This document shows positions 24,369 to 33,388 of a stretch of DNA of 64,000 nt, piece after piece (the first letter of the stretch is position 1; each line of letters starts with the position of its first letter). The stretch is from XBB1006 sp051877515 (GTDB lineage: Bacteria > Bacillota > Clostridia > Lachnospirales > Lachnospiraceae). Below the pieces are notes generated by a model. That model did no database searches, was not told the DNA's origin, and was given only the letters and a program-made list of their open reading frames with translations. Where the stretch lies: assembly GCA_051877515.1 (NCBI GenBank), contig JBJEIY010000010.1, positions 1-64,000 of the forward strand, given 5' to 3'. Made by a program: the position numbers and the translations under genes.

Positions 24369-24408
24369 AAAGCTGCTGCTCGGGCAATTCACAAGGGCAG
24401 CAGCTTTT
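24369..24408 (+). terminator. Intrinsic terminator after the repeat lipoprotein
   Basis: A 10-bp stem AAGCTGCTGC (24370-24379) with GCAGCAGCTT (24397-24406) is followed by TT; the T tract is short. Confidence 0.65.
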
Positions 24409-24443
24409 GATGTTTTAGCCGGGAAAGCGATGGCGTTAGACTC

Positions 24444-24472
24444 TTGAGACATTCTTTCGGAATTGGTATAAT
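24444..24472 (+). promoter_or_regulatory. Sigma-A promoter of the TPR lipoprotein gene
   Basis: TTGAGA (24444-24449), 17 nt, TATAAT (24467-24472), a strong consensus promoter. It abuts the in-frame ATG at 24475, so that ATG cannot be the start codon. Confidence 0.75.
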
Positions 24473-24507
24473 AAATGAAAACAGAAGGAAACGGAGAGAA
24501 TAAGATT

Positions 24508-25539
24508 GTGAGGATCGGAAAAAATCGTTTACTACATAGAACAGAAAAGTACGGGTGGAGGAGAAAGTGCGCTGTGCTGACCGGTATGGTATTGTGCATG
24601 CTGTGCCTGAACGGATGCCGGATCGCAAATCCCAGAGAAGATGAGGAACTTGCCTTTCGACAGGCGGGCATTGCTTTTTTGGAAAAAGGAGAGTACGGCC
24701 AGGCAGCAGAAACCTTCCAGAAGGCGTTGGATAATTCCAATGCCAGACTGACCGAAACGGAACTGGATATTTGCTATTACAAAGCCTATGCCTTAAGTCA
24801 GGGCGGACAGATTGCAAAGGCAATGGAACAATATGATGCCATTATTGATTATGATAAAAAGGCAGTCTATGCATATCTTCAACGGGGGAACCTGAAAGCG
24901 GCCCGGGGAAAGCTACGGGAGGCCTGCAAAGACTACGAAACGGCGATTTCTTTGGATGAGGGAGATTATGTGTTGTATCTGTCGGCCTACAAGAACCTGC
25001 TGGCTGCAGGCGAAGAAGAACCCATAGCCGAGAAATACCTGCAGCGTGCCATACAGCTGGGAGGAAAAACAGGAGCAGATTACAGATACCGTGGACAGAT
25101 GTATATGCTGCTTAAGGATTATGACAATGCCAGACAGCAATTAAGCCATGCCGAAAATGAAGGAGATGAGCAGGCAAGACTGTACATGGCACAGGTGCTC
25201 TCTGAAACCGGAGATGTGGATGGTGCACTGGCTATTTATGAAAGCTATGCCAAAGAACATAAGCAGGATGAGGAGGCTCAATACAATCTGATCAGGATCC
25301 TGATGGAAAGGCAAGAGTATGAAATGGTTCTTTCCTATATGGAACAGGCCAAAAAGATCGTTACGGGAGAGCAAAAGAAAGCTTTGTTGAAGTATGAGGT
25401 GATGGCAACGGAGAAACAGGGTGATCTGGAAGGCGCAAGGATTCTTCTGGAGGATTATCTTTCCTTATATCCGAAAGACCAGCAGGCGGAAAAAGAACTT
25501 GTTTTTCTAAAAAGCTGCCTGACAAAACAAAAATCCTGA
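24508..25539 (+). CDS. TPR-repeat lipoprotein
   Basis: This 343-aa protein starts at GTG 24508, set by GGAGAG (24493-24498) and by the promoter that excludes the earlier ATG. A basic N-terminus leads to a hydrophobic stretch and the lipobox LNGC. The rest is a chain of about six TPR units (for example RQAGIAFLEKGEYGQAAETF and AVYAYLQRGNLKAARGKL), so it is a membrane-anchored extracellular scaffold or chaperone. No sporulation promoter is seen. It is followed 28 nt later by hflX. Confidence 0.82.
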   Translation: MRIGKNRLLHRTEKYGWRRKCAVLTGMVLCMLCLNGCRIANPREDEELAFRQAGIAFLEKGEYGQAAETFQKALDNSNARLTETELDICYYKAYALSQGGQIAKAMEQYDAIIDYDKKAVYAYLQRGNLKAARGKLREACKDYETAISLDEGDYVLYLSAYKNLLAAGEEEPIAEKYLQRAIQLGGKTGADYRYRGQMYMLLKDYDNARQQLSHAENEGDEQARLYMAQVLSETGDVDGALAIYESYAKEHKQDEEAQYNLIRILMERQEYEMVLSYMEQAKKIVTGEQKKALLKYEVMATEKQGDLEGARILLEDYLSLYPKDQQAEKELVFLKSCLTKQKS

Positions 25540-25567
25540 TCGTTTTAAAGTAAAGAAAGGAAATGCT

Positions 25568-26809
25568 ATGGCAGAACTGATTGAGAATAAAGAAGTGGAA
25601 GAAAAAGTGGTGCTGGTAGGCGTCTGCCTTAGTGAGGGAGATGATACGGAAGATTCCATGACGGAGTTGGAGGAACTATGCGAAACTGCAGGAGCCGGAA
25701 CCGTCGGGAAGATCATTCAAAACAGAGAAGGCTTTCATCCGGCATTCTACGTGGGAACAGGAAAACTGGATGAAATCAGACAGATGATCATGGAAACAGG
25801 AGCAACCGGCATTGTATGTGATGATGAATTAAGCCCTGCCCAGATTAAAAACCTGGAGCAGGAGCTGCATGTTAAGATCATGGACCGCACCCTGATCATT
25901 CTGGATATTTTTGCAGGAAGGGCCGTTACCAGTGAAGGAAAGATCCAGGTGGAACTGGCCCAGCTGCGTTATCGTGCTACCCGTCTGGTGGGTTACGGAC
26001 AGTCCATGTCCCGTCTTGGAGGCGGAATCGGAACCAGAGGCCCCGGAGAGAAAAAACTTGAGATTGACCGGCGACTGATAAAATCTAGGATTTCCCAGTT
26101 GAAGGCAGAATTGTCGGAAATGCAGAAACACCGTGAGATCACCAGAAGCCAGAGAGCACGCAGTCAGGTGAAGGTGGCAGCGATCGTGGGATACACCAAT
26201 GCAGGAAAATCCACGTTGCTCAATCATCTTACCCATGCAAAGGTGCTTGAGGAAGACAAGTTGTTTGCAACACTGGATCCCACCACAAGGAATCTTAAGT
26301 TAGAAAGCGGACAGGAAATATTGCTTACGGATACCGTTGGATTTGTCCGCAAACTGCCCCATCATCTGGTGGAAGCATTCCGCAGTACACTGGAGGAGGC
26401 AAAGTATGCGGATTATATCATTCATGTAGTGGATGCATCCAATCCCCAGAGGGAAAAACAGATGCATATTGTCTATGAAACGTTGGATATGTTAGGGGTT
26501 TCCGGGAAAAAGATCCTGACCCTGTTTAATAAACAGGATCTGGTGCAGGAAAAAGAAGTGATCCGGGATACTGTGGCAGATAAAACACTATATATAGAGG
26601 CAGGAAATGATGTGGGACTGGATCAGGTGAGGGATGCACTGGAGGAGTTTCTGCGGGAAGATAAGATACTCCTGGAGAAAGTATTCCACTATGAAGAGGC
26701 CGGAAAGATACAGGATATCCGCAAATTCGGGGAACTTCTGGAGGAAGAATACCGGGAAGACGGCATTTATGTAAAAGCTTACGTTCCACGGGAAATGTAC
26801 TATATCTAG
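25568..26809 (+). CDS. hflX: GTPase HflX
   Basis: This 413-aa ribosome-associated GTPase has an N-terminal HflX domain (NREGFHPAFYVGTGKLDEI), a helical linker with GGGIGTRGPGEKKLE, and a GTPase domain: G1 starting at G208 (GYTNAGKST), G3 DTVGF and G4 NKQD. The family splits stalled or hibernating 70S ribosomes under stress. AAAGGAAATG supports the start. It may be co-transcribed with the TPR lipoprotein upstream. Confidence 0.95.
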   Translation: MAELIENKEVEEKVVLVGVCLSEGDDTEDSMTELEELCETAGAGTVGKIIQNREGFHPAFYVGTGKLDEIRQMIMETGATGIVCDDELSPAQIKNLEQELHVKIMDRTLIILDIFAGRAVTSEGKIQVELAQLRYRATRLVGYGQSMSRLGGGIGTRGPGEKKLEIDRRLIKSRISQLKAELSEMQKHREITRSQRARSQVKVAAIVGYTNAGKSTLLNHLTHAKVLEEDKLFATLDPTTRNLKLESGQEILLTDTVGFVRKLPHHLVEAFRSTLEEAKYADYIIHVVDASNPQREKQMHIVYETLDMLGVSGKKILTLFNKQDLVQEKEVIRDTVADKTLYIEAGNDVGLDQVRDALEEFLREDKILLEKVFHYEEAGKIQDIRKFGELLEEEYREDGIYVKAYVPREMYYI

Positions 26810-26827
26810 TTTTGGATAATAAAAAAG

Positions 26828-26842
26828 TACCAAGATGTGGTA
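26828..26842 (+). promoter_or_regulatory. Palindrome upstream of the nrdD promoter, candidate operator
   Basis: TACCAAGATGTGGTA is an imperfect inverted repeat (TACCA...TGGTA) ending 8 nt before the -35 box. Its place fits a repressor site for ribonucleotide reductase control, such as NrdR, but only one copy is seen whereas NrdR usually uses two. Confidence 0.35.
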
Positions 26843-26850
26843 TTTTCGTG

Positions 26851-26879
26851 TTGACTATTAGAAGGTCTTTTGCTACAAT
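26851..26879 (+). promoter_or_regulatory. Sigma-A promoter of nrdD
   Basis: TTGACT (26851-26856), 17 nt, TACAAT (26874-26879). Confidence 0.7.
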
Positions 26880-26939
26880 AAGAGCAGACGAGGCCCCCTC
26901 GGGCAGGGGAGAGAAGGAAAGGACGGAAGATATAGGTCT

Positions 26940-29330
26940 ATGTTTGAGGTAGTGAAAAGAGACGGCCAGGTAGCAGAATTTACGATCAGTAAAATCAGTG
27001 ATGCGATTGCGAAAGCGTTTGCAGCAACCGGAAAAGAGTACAATGATGATATTATCAATCTGTTGGTATTACGGGTGACTGCACATTTTCAGCCTAAGGT
27101 TGAAAACGGACAGATTCATGTAGAGGATGTACAGGACAGTGTGGAAGCTGTTTTGGAGCAGACCGGGTATACGGATGTTGCCAAAGCATATATCCTGTAC
27201 CGTAAACAGCGTGAAAAGATGCGCAATATGAAGTCAACGATTTTAGACTACAAGGAAATCGTAAACAGCTACGTAAAAGTAGAGGACTGGAGGGTAAAGG
27301 AAAACTCCACCGTAACCTATTCTGTAGGAGGATTGATTTTAAGCAATTCCGGAGCAGTAACGGCAAATTATTGGTTGTCTGAGATTTACGATCAGGAGAT
27401 TGCAGATGCACACAGGAATGCAGACATTCACATTCATGATTTGTCCATGCTTACAGGATATTGTGCAGGATGGTCCTTAAAACAGCTGATCCAGGAAGGC
27501 TTGGGAGGTATTCCGGGTAAGATCACTTCTTCACCGGCAAAACATCTTTCCGTTCTGTGTAATCAGATGGTGAACTTCCTTGGAATCATGCAGAATGAAT
27601 GGGCAGGAGCACAGGCATTTTCTTCCTTCGATACTTACCTTGCACCATTTGTAAAAGTAGATAATCTGTCTTATTATGAAGTAAAGAAATGCATCGAAGC
27701 ATTTGTGTATGGAGTCAATACTCCCAGCCGTTGGGGTACGCAGGCTCCGTTTAGTAATATCACCCTGGATTGGACAGTTCCTGCCGATCTGGCTGAACTT
27801 CCTGCCATTGTGGGCGGTAAAGAGATGGATTTTAAATATAAGGACTGTAAGAAAGAGATGGACATGGTCAACAAGGCATTCTTAGAGACCATGATTGAGG
27901 GAGATGCTAATGGCAGAGGATTCCAGTATCCGATCCCGACCTACTCCATTACAAAAGATTTTGATTGGTCCGATACAGAGAACAACAGATTATTGTTTGA
28001 AATGACTGCGAAGTACGGTACTCCGTATTTTTCCAACTATATCAACAGTGATATGCAGCCCAGTGATGTACGTTCCATGTGCTGCCGTTTAAGACTGGAT
28101 TTAAGAGAATTACGTAAGAAATCCGGTGGATTCTTTGGATCCGGCGAAAGCACCGGTTCGGTAGGTGTGGTAACCATCAACCTGCCGCGTATAGCATATC
28201 TTGCAAACGATGAAGCAGATTTCTATAAGAGATTAGACTATCTGATGGATGTGGCTGCAAGAAGTTTAAAGATCAAGAGGGGCGTCATCTCCAAGTTGTT
28301 GGATGAGGGCTTGTATCCCTATACCAAACGCTATCTGGGAACCTTTAACAATCACTTTTCCACCATTGGTCTCATCGGTATGAATGAAGCGGGACTGAAT
28401 GCGAAGTGGTTACGCAAAGATCTGACACAGGAAGAAGCCCAGAAATTTGCCAAAGATGTGCTCAATCATATGAGAGAGCGTCTGTCTGATTATCAGGAGC
28501 AGTACGGGGATCTTTACAATCTGGAGGCTACTCCGGCAGAATCTACCACTTATCGTCTTGCAAAACATGATAAGGAGCGTTTCCCGGATATTATTACTGC
28601 GGGAAAAGAAGGGGATACGCCATACTACACCAACAGTTCCCATCTGCCGGTGGATTATACGGAAGATATTTTTGATGCTCTGGACATTCAGGATGAGTTG
28701 CAGACTCTTTATACATCAGGAACAGTATTCCATGCATTCCTGGGAGAGAAACTTCCGGATTGGCAGGCGGCTGCAAGTCTGGTGCGCAAGATCGCAGAAA
28801 ATTATAAACTGCCTTATTACACCATGTCGCCAACCTATTCTATCTGTAAAGAGCACGGCTATCTGGCCGGAGAGCATTATAAGTGTCCTCATTGCGGGGC
28901 AAATGCCGAGGTTTACAGCCGTATCACCGGATATTACAGACCGGTGCAGAACTGGAATGACGGAAAATCCCAGGAGTATAAAAATCGAAAACTGTATGAT
29001 GTGGTGAATTTCAAGACCCGTCCCATAACACCGAAAAAGGTGACCATCACAGAAGAGGAGGTCACGATTTCCGGGGAAGACAGTGTAAAATATCTGTTTA
29101 CCACGAAAACCTGTCCTAACTGTGCACTGGCAAAAGAGGTGTTGCAGAAGGAGGATTATATCCTCATAGATGCGGAAGAGAATCTGGAACTGACCCGTAA
29201 ATACAAGGTGATGCAGGCTCCTACACTGGTGGTGGTTAACGACCAGAAGGTTGAGAAATATGCGAACCTTTCCAATATTATCCGGTATGTGGAAGAAGGA
29301 GCAAAAGAAGAAAACTTAGTCACTCAGTAA
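26940..29330 (+). CDS. nrdD: Anaerobic ribonucleoside-triphosphate reductase with C-terminal thioredoxin-like domain
   Basis: This 796-aa glycyl-radical enzyme makes dNTPs without oxygen. Residues about 3-90 are an ATP-cone (allosteric control), followed by the catalytic barrel, a CPHCG zinc site near residue 650 and the radical glycine G664 in RITGYYRPV. Beyond the usual end, residues about 715-790 form a thioredoxin/glutaredoxin-like domain with CPNC (C725, C728), beta-strand spacing and QAPTLVV. This probably supplies the reducing electrons in cis. No nrdG activase gene lies next to it. The ribosome binding site is weak (GGACGGAAG). Confidence 0.95.
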   Translation: MFEVVKRDGQVAEFTISKISDAIAKAFAATGKEYNDDIINLLVLRVTAHFQPKVENGQIHVEDVQDSVEAVLEQTGYTDVAKAYILYRKQREKMRNMKSTILDYKEIVNSYVKVEDWRVKENSTVTYSVGGLILSNSGAVTANYWLSEIYDQEIADAHRNADIHIHDLSMLTGYCAGWSLKQLIQEGLGGIPGKITSSPAKHLSVLCNQMVNFLGIMQNEWAGAQAFSSFDTYLAPFVKVDNLSYYEVKKCIEAFVYGVNTPSRWGTQAPFSNITLDWTVPADLAELPAIVGGKEMDFKYKDCKKEMDMVNKAFLETMIEGDANGRGFQYPIPTYSITKDFDWSDTENNRLLFEMTAKYGTPYFSNYINSDMQPSDVRSMCCRLRLDLRELRKKSGGFFGSGESTGSVGVVTINLPRIAYLANDEADFYKRLDYLMDVAARSLKIKRGVISKLLDEGLYPYTKRYLGTFNNHFSTIGLIGMNEAGLNAKWLRKDLTQEEAQKFAKDVLNHMRERLSDYQEQYGDLYNLEATPAESTTYRLAKHDKERFPDIITAGKEGDTPYYTNSSHLPVDYTEDIFDALDIQDELQTLYTSGTVFHAFLGEKLPDWQAAASLVRKIAENYKLPYYTMSPTYSICKEHGYLAGEHYKCPHCGANAEVYSRITGYYRPVQNWNDGKSQEYKNRKLYDVVNFKTRPITPKKVTITEEEVTISGEDSVKYLFTTKTCPNCALAKEVLQKEDYILIDAEENLELTRKYKVMQAPTLVVVNDQKVEKYANLSNIIRYVEEGAKEENLVTQ

Positions 29331-29337
29331 ATTTCAG

Positions 29338-29364
29338 GGGCTACGCAAGTGCGTAGCCCTTTTT
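29338..29364 (+). terminator. Intrinsic terminator between nrdD and pyrC
   Basis: A perfect 9-bp stem GGGCTACGC / GCGTAGCCC with a 4-nt loop is followed by TTTTT. The gap to pyrC is only 63 nt and I see no promoter in it, so pyrC may depend on readthrough. Confidence 0.82.
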
Positions 29365-29393
29365 CAAGAATAAAAGCAGGTAAGGAGAAAAGG

Positions 29394-30668
29394 ATGAAAA
29401 TTCTGATTCAAAACGGAAGAGTATTAGATCCGTCCTGTAACCGGGATGAGGTTACGGATATTCTGATTGAAAACGGTCTGATTAAGAAGGTGGGAAAACA
29501 AAACGGTCCGGCACAGGAAGACAGCAGAGTGGTGGATGCCACAGGCTGTTATGTCATGCCGGGGCTTGTGGACCTTCATGTACATTTCAGAGATCCGGGT
29601 CTGACATATAAGGAAACGGTGGAAACCGGTTGTGCAGCGGCAGCCAATGGAGGGTTTACCAGTGTTTTTGCCATGCCAAATACCAAGCCGGTGGCAGATG
29701 AGCCGTCCGTGATCAGGTATGTGCAGCAAAAGGCAGAACCAACCGGAGTTCATGTATATCAGGTGGGTTCCGTGACAAAAGGCATGCTGGGAAAAGAATT
29801 ATCCGATCTGGAGGGTATGTTTCAGGCAGGCTGTAAGGCGATTAGTGAAGACGGAAAATCCGTTATGGATTCCGGTATTTATAAAGAGGCTATGAAAATC
29901 GCTGCTTCTCATAACATTCCGGTATTTGCCCACTGTGAAGACATCAACCTGGTAAAGGGTGGTGTGATGAATTTAGATGAACGCAGTAAAGAACTGGGCT
30001 TAAATGGTATCAGCAATGCAGTGGAAGATGTGATCGTGGCAAGGGATATCCTGCTTGCCAAAGAGACAGGGGTGAGGCTCCATTTATGCCATTGCTCCAC
30101 CAAAGACAGTGTGGAAATGATAAGACAGGCCAAGGCACAGGGGCTTTCAGTTTCCGGGGAAGTGTGTCCACACCATTTTACCCTGAGCAGTGGGGATATT
30201 CCTTCGGATGACGGCAATTACAAAATGAATCCGCCGCTTCGTACCAAAGAGGATGTGGAGGCATTAAAGAGGGGATTACAGGAGGATATTATGGATGTGA
30301 TCTCCACGGATCATGCTCCCCATAGTGCAGAGGAGAAAAATGGATCCATGAGCAAGGCAGCATTTGGTATTGTGGGACTGGAAACTTCCGTTGCCCTTAC
30401 CATTACGGAATTGGTAAGGACGGGTGTGCTGACACCCTTACAGATGGCAGCCAAAATGAGTACAAATCCGGCAAGGATCGCAGGCATTCCGGGAGGAAGT
30501 CTGCAGGAGGGCAGTGTGGCAGATGTGACCATTATTGATCCGGAGTATAGTTACTGCATTGATCCGGAGCAGTTTTTCAGTAAAGGTCATAACACCCCCT
30601 TTGCAGGACGAAAGGTATATGGTAAAGTATGTTATACCATTAGTGAAGGAAAGATCATCAAAGAATAA
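29394..30668 (+). CDS. pyrC: Dihydroorotase
   Basis: The 424-aa zinc amidohydrolase closes carbamoyl-aspartate to dihydroorotate in pyrimidine synthesis. The metal-binding DLHVHFRDPG motif lies near residue 60 and the DHAPHS motif near residue 303; the length fits type I dihydroorotases. ATG 29394 follows AAGGAGAAAAGG; an earlier in-frame ATG at 29349 lies inside the terminator stem. It heads the pyrC-pyrF-pyrK-pyrD run. Confidence 0.95.
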   Translation: MKILIQNGRVLDPSCNRDEVTDILIENGLIKKVGKQNGPAQEDSRVVDATGCYVMPGLVDLHVHFRDPGLTYKETVETGCAAAANGGFTSVFAMPNTKPVADEPSVIRYVQQKAEPTGVHVYQVGSVTKGMLGKELSDLEGMFQAGCKAISEDGKSVMDSGIYKEAMKIAASHNIPVFAHCEDINLVKGGVMNLDERSKELGLNGISNAVEDVIVARDILLAKETGVRLHLCHCSTKDSVEMIRQAKAQGLSVSGEVCPHHFTLSSGDIPSDDGNYKMNPPLRTKEDVEALKRGLQEDIMDVISTDHAPHSAEEKNGSMSKAAFGIVGLETSVALTITELVRTGVLTPLQMAAKMSTNPARIAGIPGGSLQEGSVADVTIIDPEYSYCIDPEQFFSKGHNTPFAGRKVYGKVCYTISEGKIIKE

Positions 30669-30703
30669 CAGAAAGGAGAAGCGAGGCTCTCGCGACAGAA
30701 CCT

Positions 30704-31630
30704 ATGATCAGAAAACTTACTCAAAAGATACGACAGACCAATGCCCCCATCGTGGTGGGATTGGATCCGATGTTAAATTATATACCGGAGCATATTACCA
30801 AAGCAGCTTTCCGGGAGTATGGTGAGACTTTAGAGGGAGCAGGAGAAGCCATCTGGCAGTTTAATAAAGCCATAGTGGACGCTACCTGGGATCTCATTCC
30901 TGCGGTAAAACCCCAGATTGCCATGTATGAACAGTTTGGCGTTCCGGGGCTTGCAGCTTATAAGAAAACCCTGGATTACTGCCACGAAAAGGATCTTGTG
31001 GTGATCGCGGATGTGAAGCGGGGGGATATTGGTTCTACCTCCAAAGCCTATGCGGCAGGACATTTAGGCAAGGTTCAGGTAGGAAACCAGACATATGCAG
31101 GTTTTGATGCGGATTTTGCTACCGTAAATCCTTATCTTGGAAGTGACGGCATCGATCCGTTCCTGGAGGTGTGCAAAGAAGAGAATAAAGGAATCTTTAT
31201 TCTGGTAAAAACCTCCAATCCTTCCAGCGGAGAGTTTCAGGACCGTCTGATTGACGGAAAGCCCCTGTATGAACAGGTGGCTGAAAAAGTAGCTGCCTGG
31301 GGAGAACAGGTCATGGATGGCGACTACAGCAATGTAGGTGCTGTGGTAGGAGCAACTTATCCGGAGATTGGAAAAGCGCTTCGTAAGGTGATGCCAAAGA
31401 ATTACATTCTGGTTCCGGGATATGGAGCCCAGGGAGGTAAAGGAGCAGACCTGGTGCATTTCTTTAATGAAGATGGTCTGGGAGCCATTGTCAACTCGTC
31501 AAGAGGAATCATTGCAGCCTATAAGCAGGAGAAATATGCGAAGTTCGGACCGGAGCATTTTGCGGATGCTTCCAGAGCTGCTGTACAGGATATGATAGAA
31601 GATATTTCCAATGCATTGAAGATGAAATAA
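30704..31630 (+). CDS. pyrF: Orotidine 5'-phosphate decarboxylase (long type)
   Basis: This 308-aa enzyme converts OMP to UMP. The catalytic segment VIADVKRGDIGSTSKAYA is clear, and the length fits subfamily 2, longer than the 240-aa Bacillus type. The ATG lacks a nearby ribosome binding site. AAGGAG (30672-30677) is 26 nt upstream, with a small hairpin GCGAG-GCT-CTCGC between, which could bring it closer. It lies 35 nt after pyrC. Confidence 0.94.
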   Translation: MIRKLTQKIRQTNAPIVVGLDPMLNYIPEHITKAAFREYGETLEGAGEAIWQFNKAIVDATWDLIPAVKPQIAMYEQFGVPGLAAYKKTLDYCHEKDLVVIADVKRGDIGSTSKAYAAGHLGKVQVGNQTYAGFDADFATVNPYLGSDGIDPFLEVCKEENKGIFILVKTSNPSSGEFQDRLIDGKPLYEQVAEKVAAWGEQVMDGDYSNVGAVVGATYPEIGKALRKVMPKNYILVPGYGAQGGKGADLVHFFNEDGLGAIVNSSRGIIAAYKQEKYAKFGPEHFADASRAAVQDMIEDISNALKMK

Positions 31631-31643
31631 GCAGGAGAGAGTT

Positions 31644-32411
31644 ATGGAGGGAAAATATACTGGATTCGTTGAAATTATAGAACAAAAAGAAATCGCTGAC
31701 GGGATCTACAGTATCCGGCTACACTGCCCGGAGGTGGTAAAAGCAGCCCGGGCCGGGCAGTTTGTTTCTGTATACAGCAAGGATAAAAGCCGTCTACTGC
31801 CAAGACCCATCAGTATCTGTGAACTGGATCGGGAACATGGGGTATTTCGCATGGTCTATCGTGTGGCAGGGGAAGGCACCAGAGAGCTTTCTCAGGCTGT
31901 GGCAGGAGACCGTGTGCGGATCATGGGACCTCTGGGCAACGGTTACGAGCATAAAGGGGGCCGTGCCATGGTGATCGGCGGAGGAATCGGGATCCCGCCC
32001 ATGTTGGAGCTCGCCAAGAGTATCGGGCAGGATGTAACGGCTGTGTTAGGTTATCGGGATCAGCAGTTTTTGCGGGAAGATTTTGAAAAGATCGCGAAGG
32101 TCTATGTTTCCACTGAGGATGGAAGCGACGGAACCAGAGGAAATGTGATCAATGCCATTGAAGAAAACAGATTGCAGGCCGATGTGATCTATGCCTGTGG
32201 TCCAACCCCTATGTTACGGGGAGTAAAGGATTATGCCCTGAAGCAGGGGATTCCCTGCTATGTGTCCCTGGAGGAACGGATGGGCTGCGGAATCGGTGCC
32301 TGTCTTGCCTGTGTGTGCAAAAGCAAAGAGGTGGATGCACATACCAACGTACACAATAAACGGATTTGTAAGGAAGGTCCGGTATTTGATGTAAGGGAGG
32401 TGGAGTTTTAA
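31644..32411 (+). CDS. pyrK: Dihydroorotate dehydrogenase electron transfer subunit
   Basis: This 255-aa FAD/[2Fe-2S] protein passes electrons from dihydroorotate oxidation in PyrD to NAD+. It shows the FAD-binding RPISICE motif, an NAD-binding GGGIGIPPMLEL loop and the C-terminal cluster motif CGIGACLACVC plus a later Cys. GGAGAG precedes the ATG. Its stop codon shares the last base with the pyrD start. Confidence 0.95.
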   Translation: MEGKYTGFVEIIEQKEIADGIYSIRLHCPEVVKAARAGQFVSVYSKDKSRLLPRPISICELDREHGVFRMVYRVAGEGTRELSQAVAGDRVRIMGPLGNGYEHKGGRAMVIGGGIGIPPMLELAKSIGQDVTAVLGYRDQQFLREDFEKIAKVYVSTEDGSDGTRGNVINAIEENRLQADVIYACGPTPMLRGVKDYALKQGIPCYVSLEERMGCGIGACLACVCKSKEVDAHTNVHNKRICKEGPVFDVREVEF

Positions 32412-33313
32412 TGGATCTGTCGGTAACAATTGCAGGAGTTACATTAAAAAATCCTGTGATGGTGGCATCCGGAACCTTTGGTTCAGGAGAAGAATTCTCG
32501 GAATTTGTGGATTTGAATAAGCTGGGTGCCGTAGTCACCAAGGGTGTTGCCAATGTACCCTGGCCGGGAAACCCTACACCCCGTATCGCAGAAACTCCCA
32601 GCGGAATGATGAATGCCATCGGATTGCAGAATCCGGGTATTGACCTGTTTTTAAAAAGAGACCTTCCCTTTTTGGAAAACTATGATACCAAAGTGATCGT
32701 TAATGTGGTGGGGAAAAGTATACCGGAATACTGTGAGACGGTACAGAAGCTTTCTGACAGCAGGGCAGATCTTCTGGAGATCAACATCTCCTGCCCCAAT
32801 GTTAAAGAAGGGGGCATTGCTTTTGGACAGGATCCCAAAGCAGTGGAAGAGATTACCCGTGAGATTAAGAAAGTGGCGACTCAGCCGGTGATCATGAAAC
32901 TAAGTCCCAATGTAACAGATATTGCCGTGATGGCCAAGGCAGCAGAGGCAGGAGGAGCAGACGGAATCTCTCTCATCAATACCCTGACGGGCATGAAAAT
33001 CGATATACACAGAAGAACCTTTGCCATTGCCAATAAAACCGGAGGTCTTTCCGGACCTGCCATTCATCCCATTGCAGTGCGCATGGTATATCAGGCAGCC
33101 CATGCAGTTAAGATTCCCATTATCGGAATGGGAGGAATTGCCACAGCGGAAGATGCCATTGAAATGATGTTAGCCGGAGCGACGGCTGTCAGTGTGGGTA
33201 CGGCAAACTTCCATAATCCGGGGGTTACCATGGAGATTCTTGCAGGGATGCAGGAATATATGGAGAAGTACGGCATAAAAGATATCAAAGAACTCATTGG
33301 AGTGGTGGACTGA
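32411..33313 (+). CDS. pyrD: Dihydroorotate dehydrogenase, NAD-type catalytic subunit
   Basis: This 300-aa FMN barrel enzyme of class 1B oxidises dihydroorotate to orotate. The catalytic Cys is in NISCPNVKEGG, and the FMN-phosphate region IIGMGGIATAEDAIEMMLAGA is near the C-terminus. It pairs with PyrK, encoded just upstream and joined at the stop/start codon. The end of the gene forms part of a terminator hairpin. Confidence 0.95.
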   Translation: MDLSVTIAGVTLKNPVMVASGTFGSGEEFSEFVDLNKLGAVVTKGVANVPWPGNPTPRIAETPSGMMNAIGLQNPGIDLFLKRDLPFLENYDTKVIVNVVGKSIPEYCETVQKLSDSRADLLEINISCPNVKEGGIAFGQDPKAVEEITREIKKVATQPVIMKLSPNVTDIAVMAKAAEAGGADGISLINTLTGMKIDIHRRTFAIANKTGGLSGPAIHPIAVRMVYQAAHAVKIPIIGMGGIATAEDAIEMMLAGATAVSVGTANFHNPGVTMEILAGMQEYMEKYGIKDIKELIGVVD

Positions 33314-33327
33314 TCCGCCACTCTTTT
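33300..33327 (+). terminator. Terminator overlapping the pyrD stop codon
   Basis: GAGTGGTGG (33300-33308) pairs with CCGCCACTC (33315-33323, one wobble pair) and is followed by TTTT. A second small hairpin (ATGCGC/GCGCAT) lies just downstream. Confidence 0.65.
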
Positions 33328-33388
33328 GTCAGATGCGCCTGACAGCGCATGTTTCCCACATTAGAACAGGAAAGAAGGAGAAACGAAA

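Noticed and set aside
24475..24507. ATG 24475 as start of the TPR lipoprotein
   Set aside because: It lies 3 nt after a consensus TATAAT, upstream of the predicted transcript start; GTG 24508 has a proper ribosome binding site.
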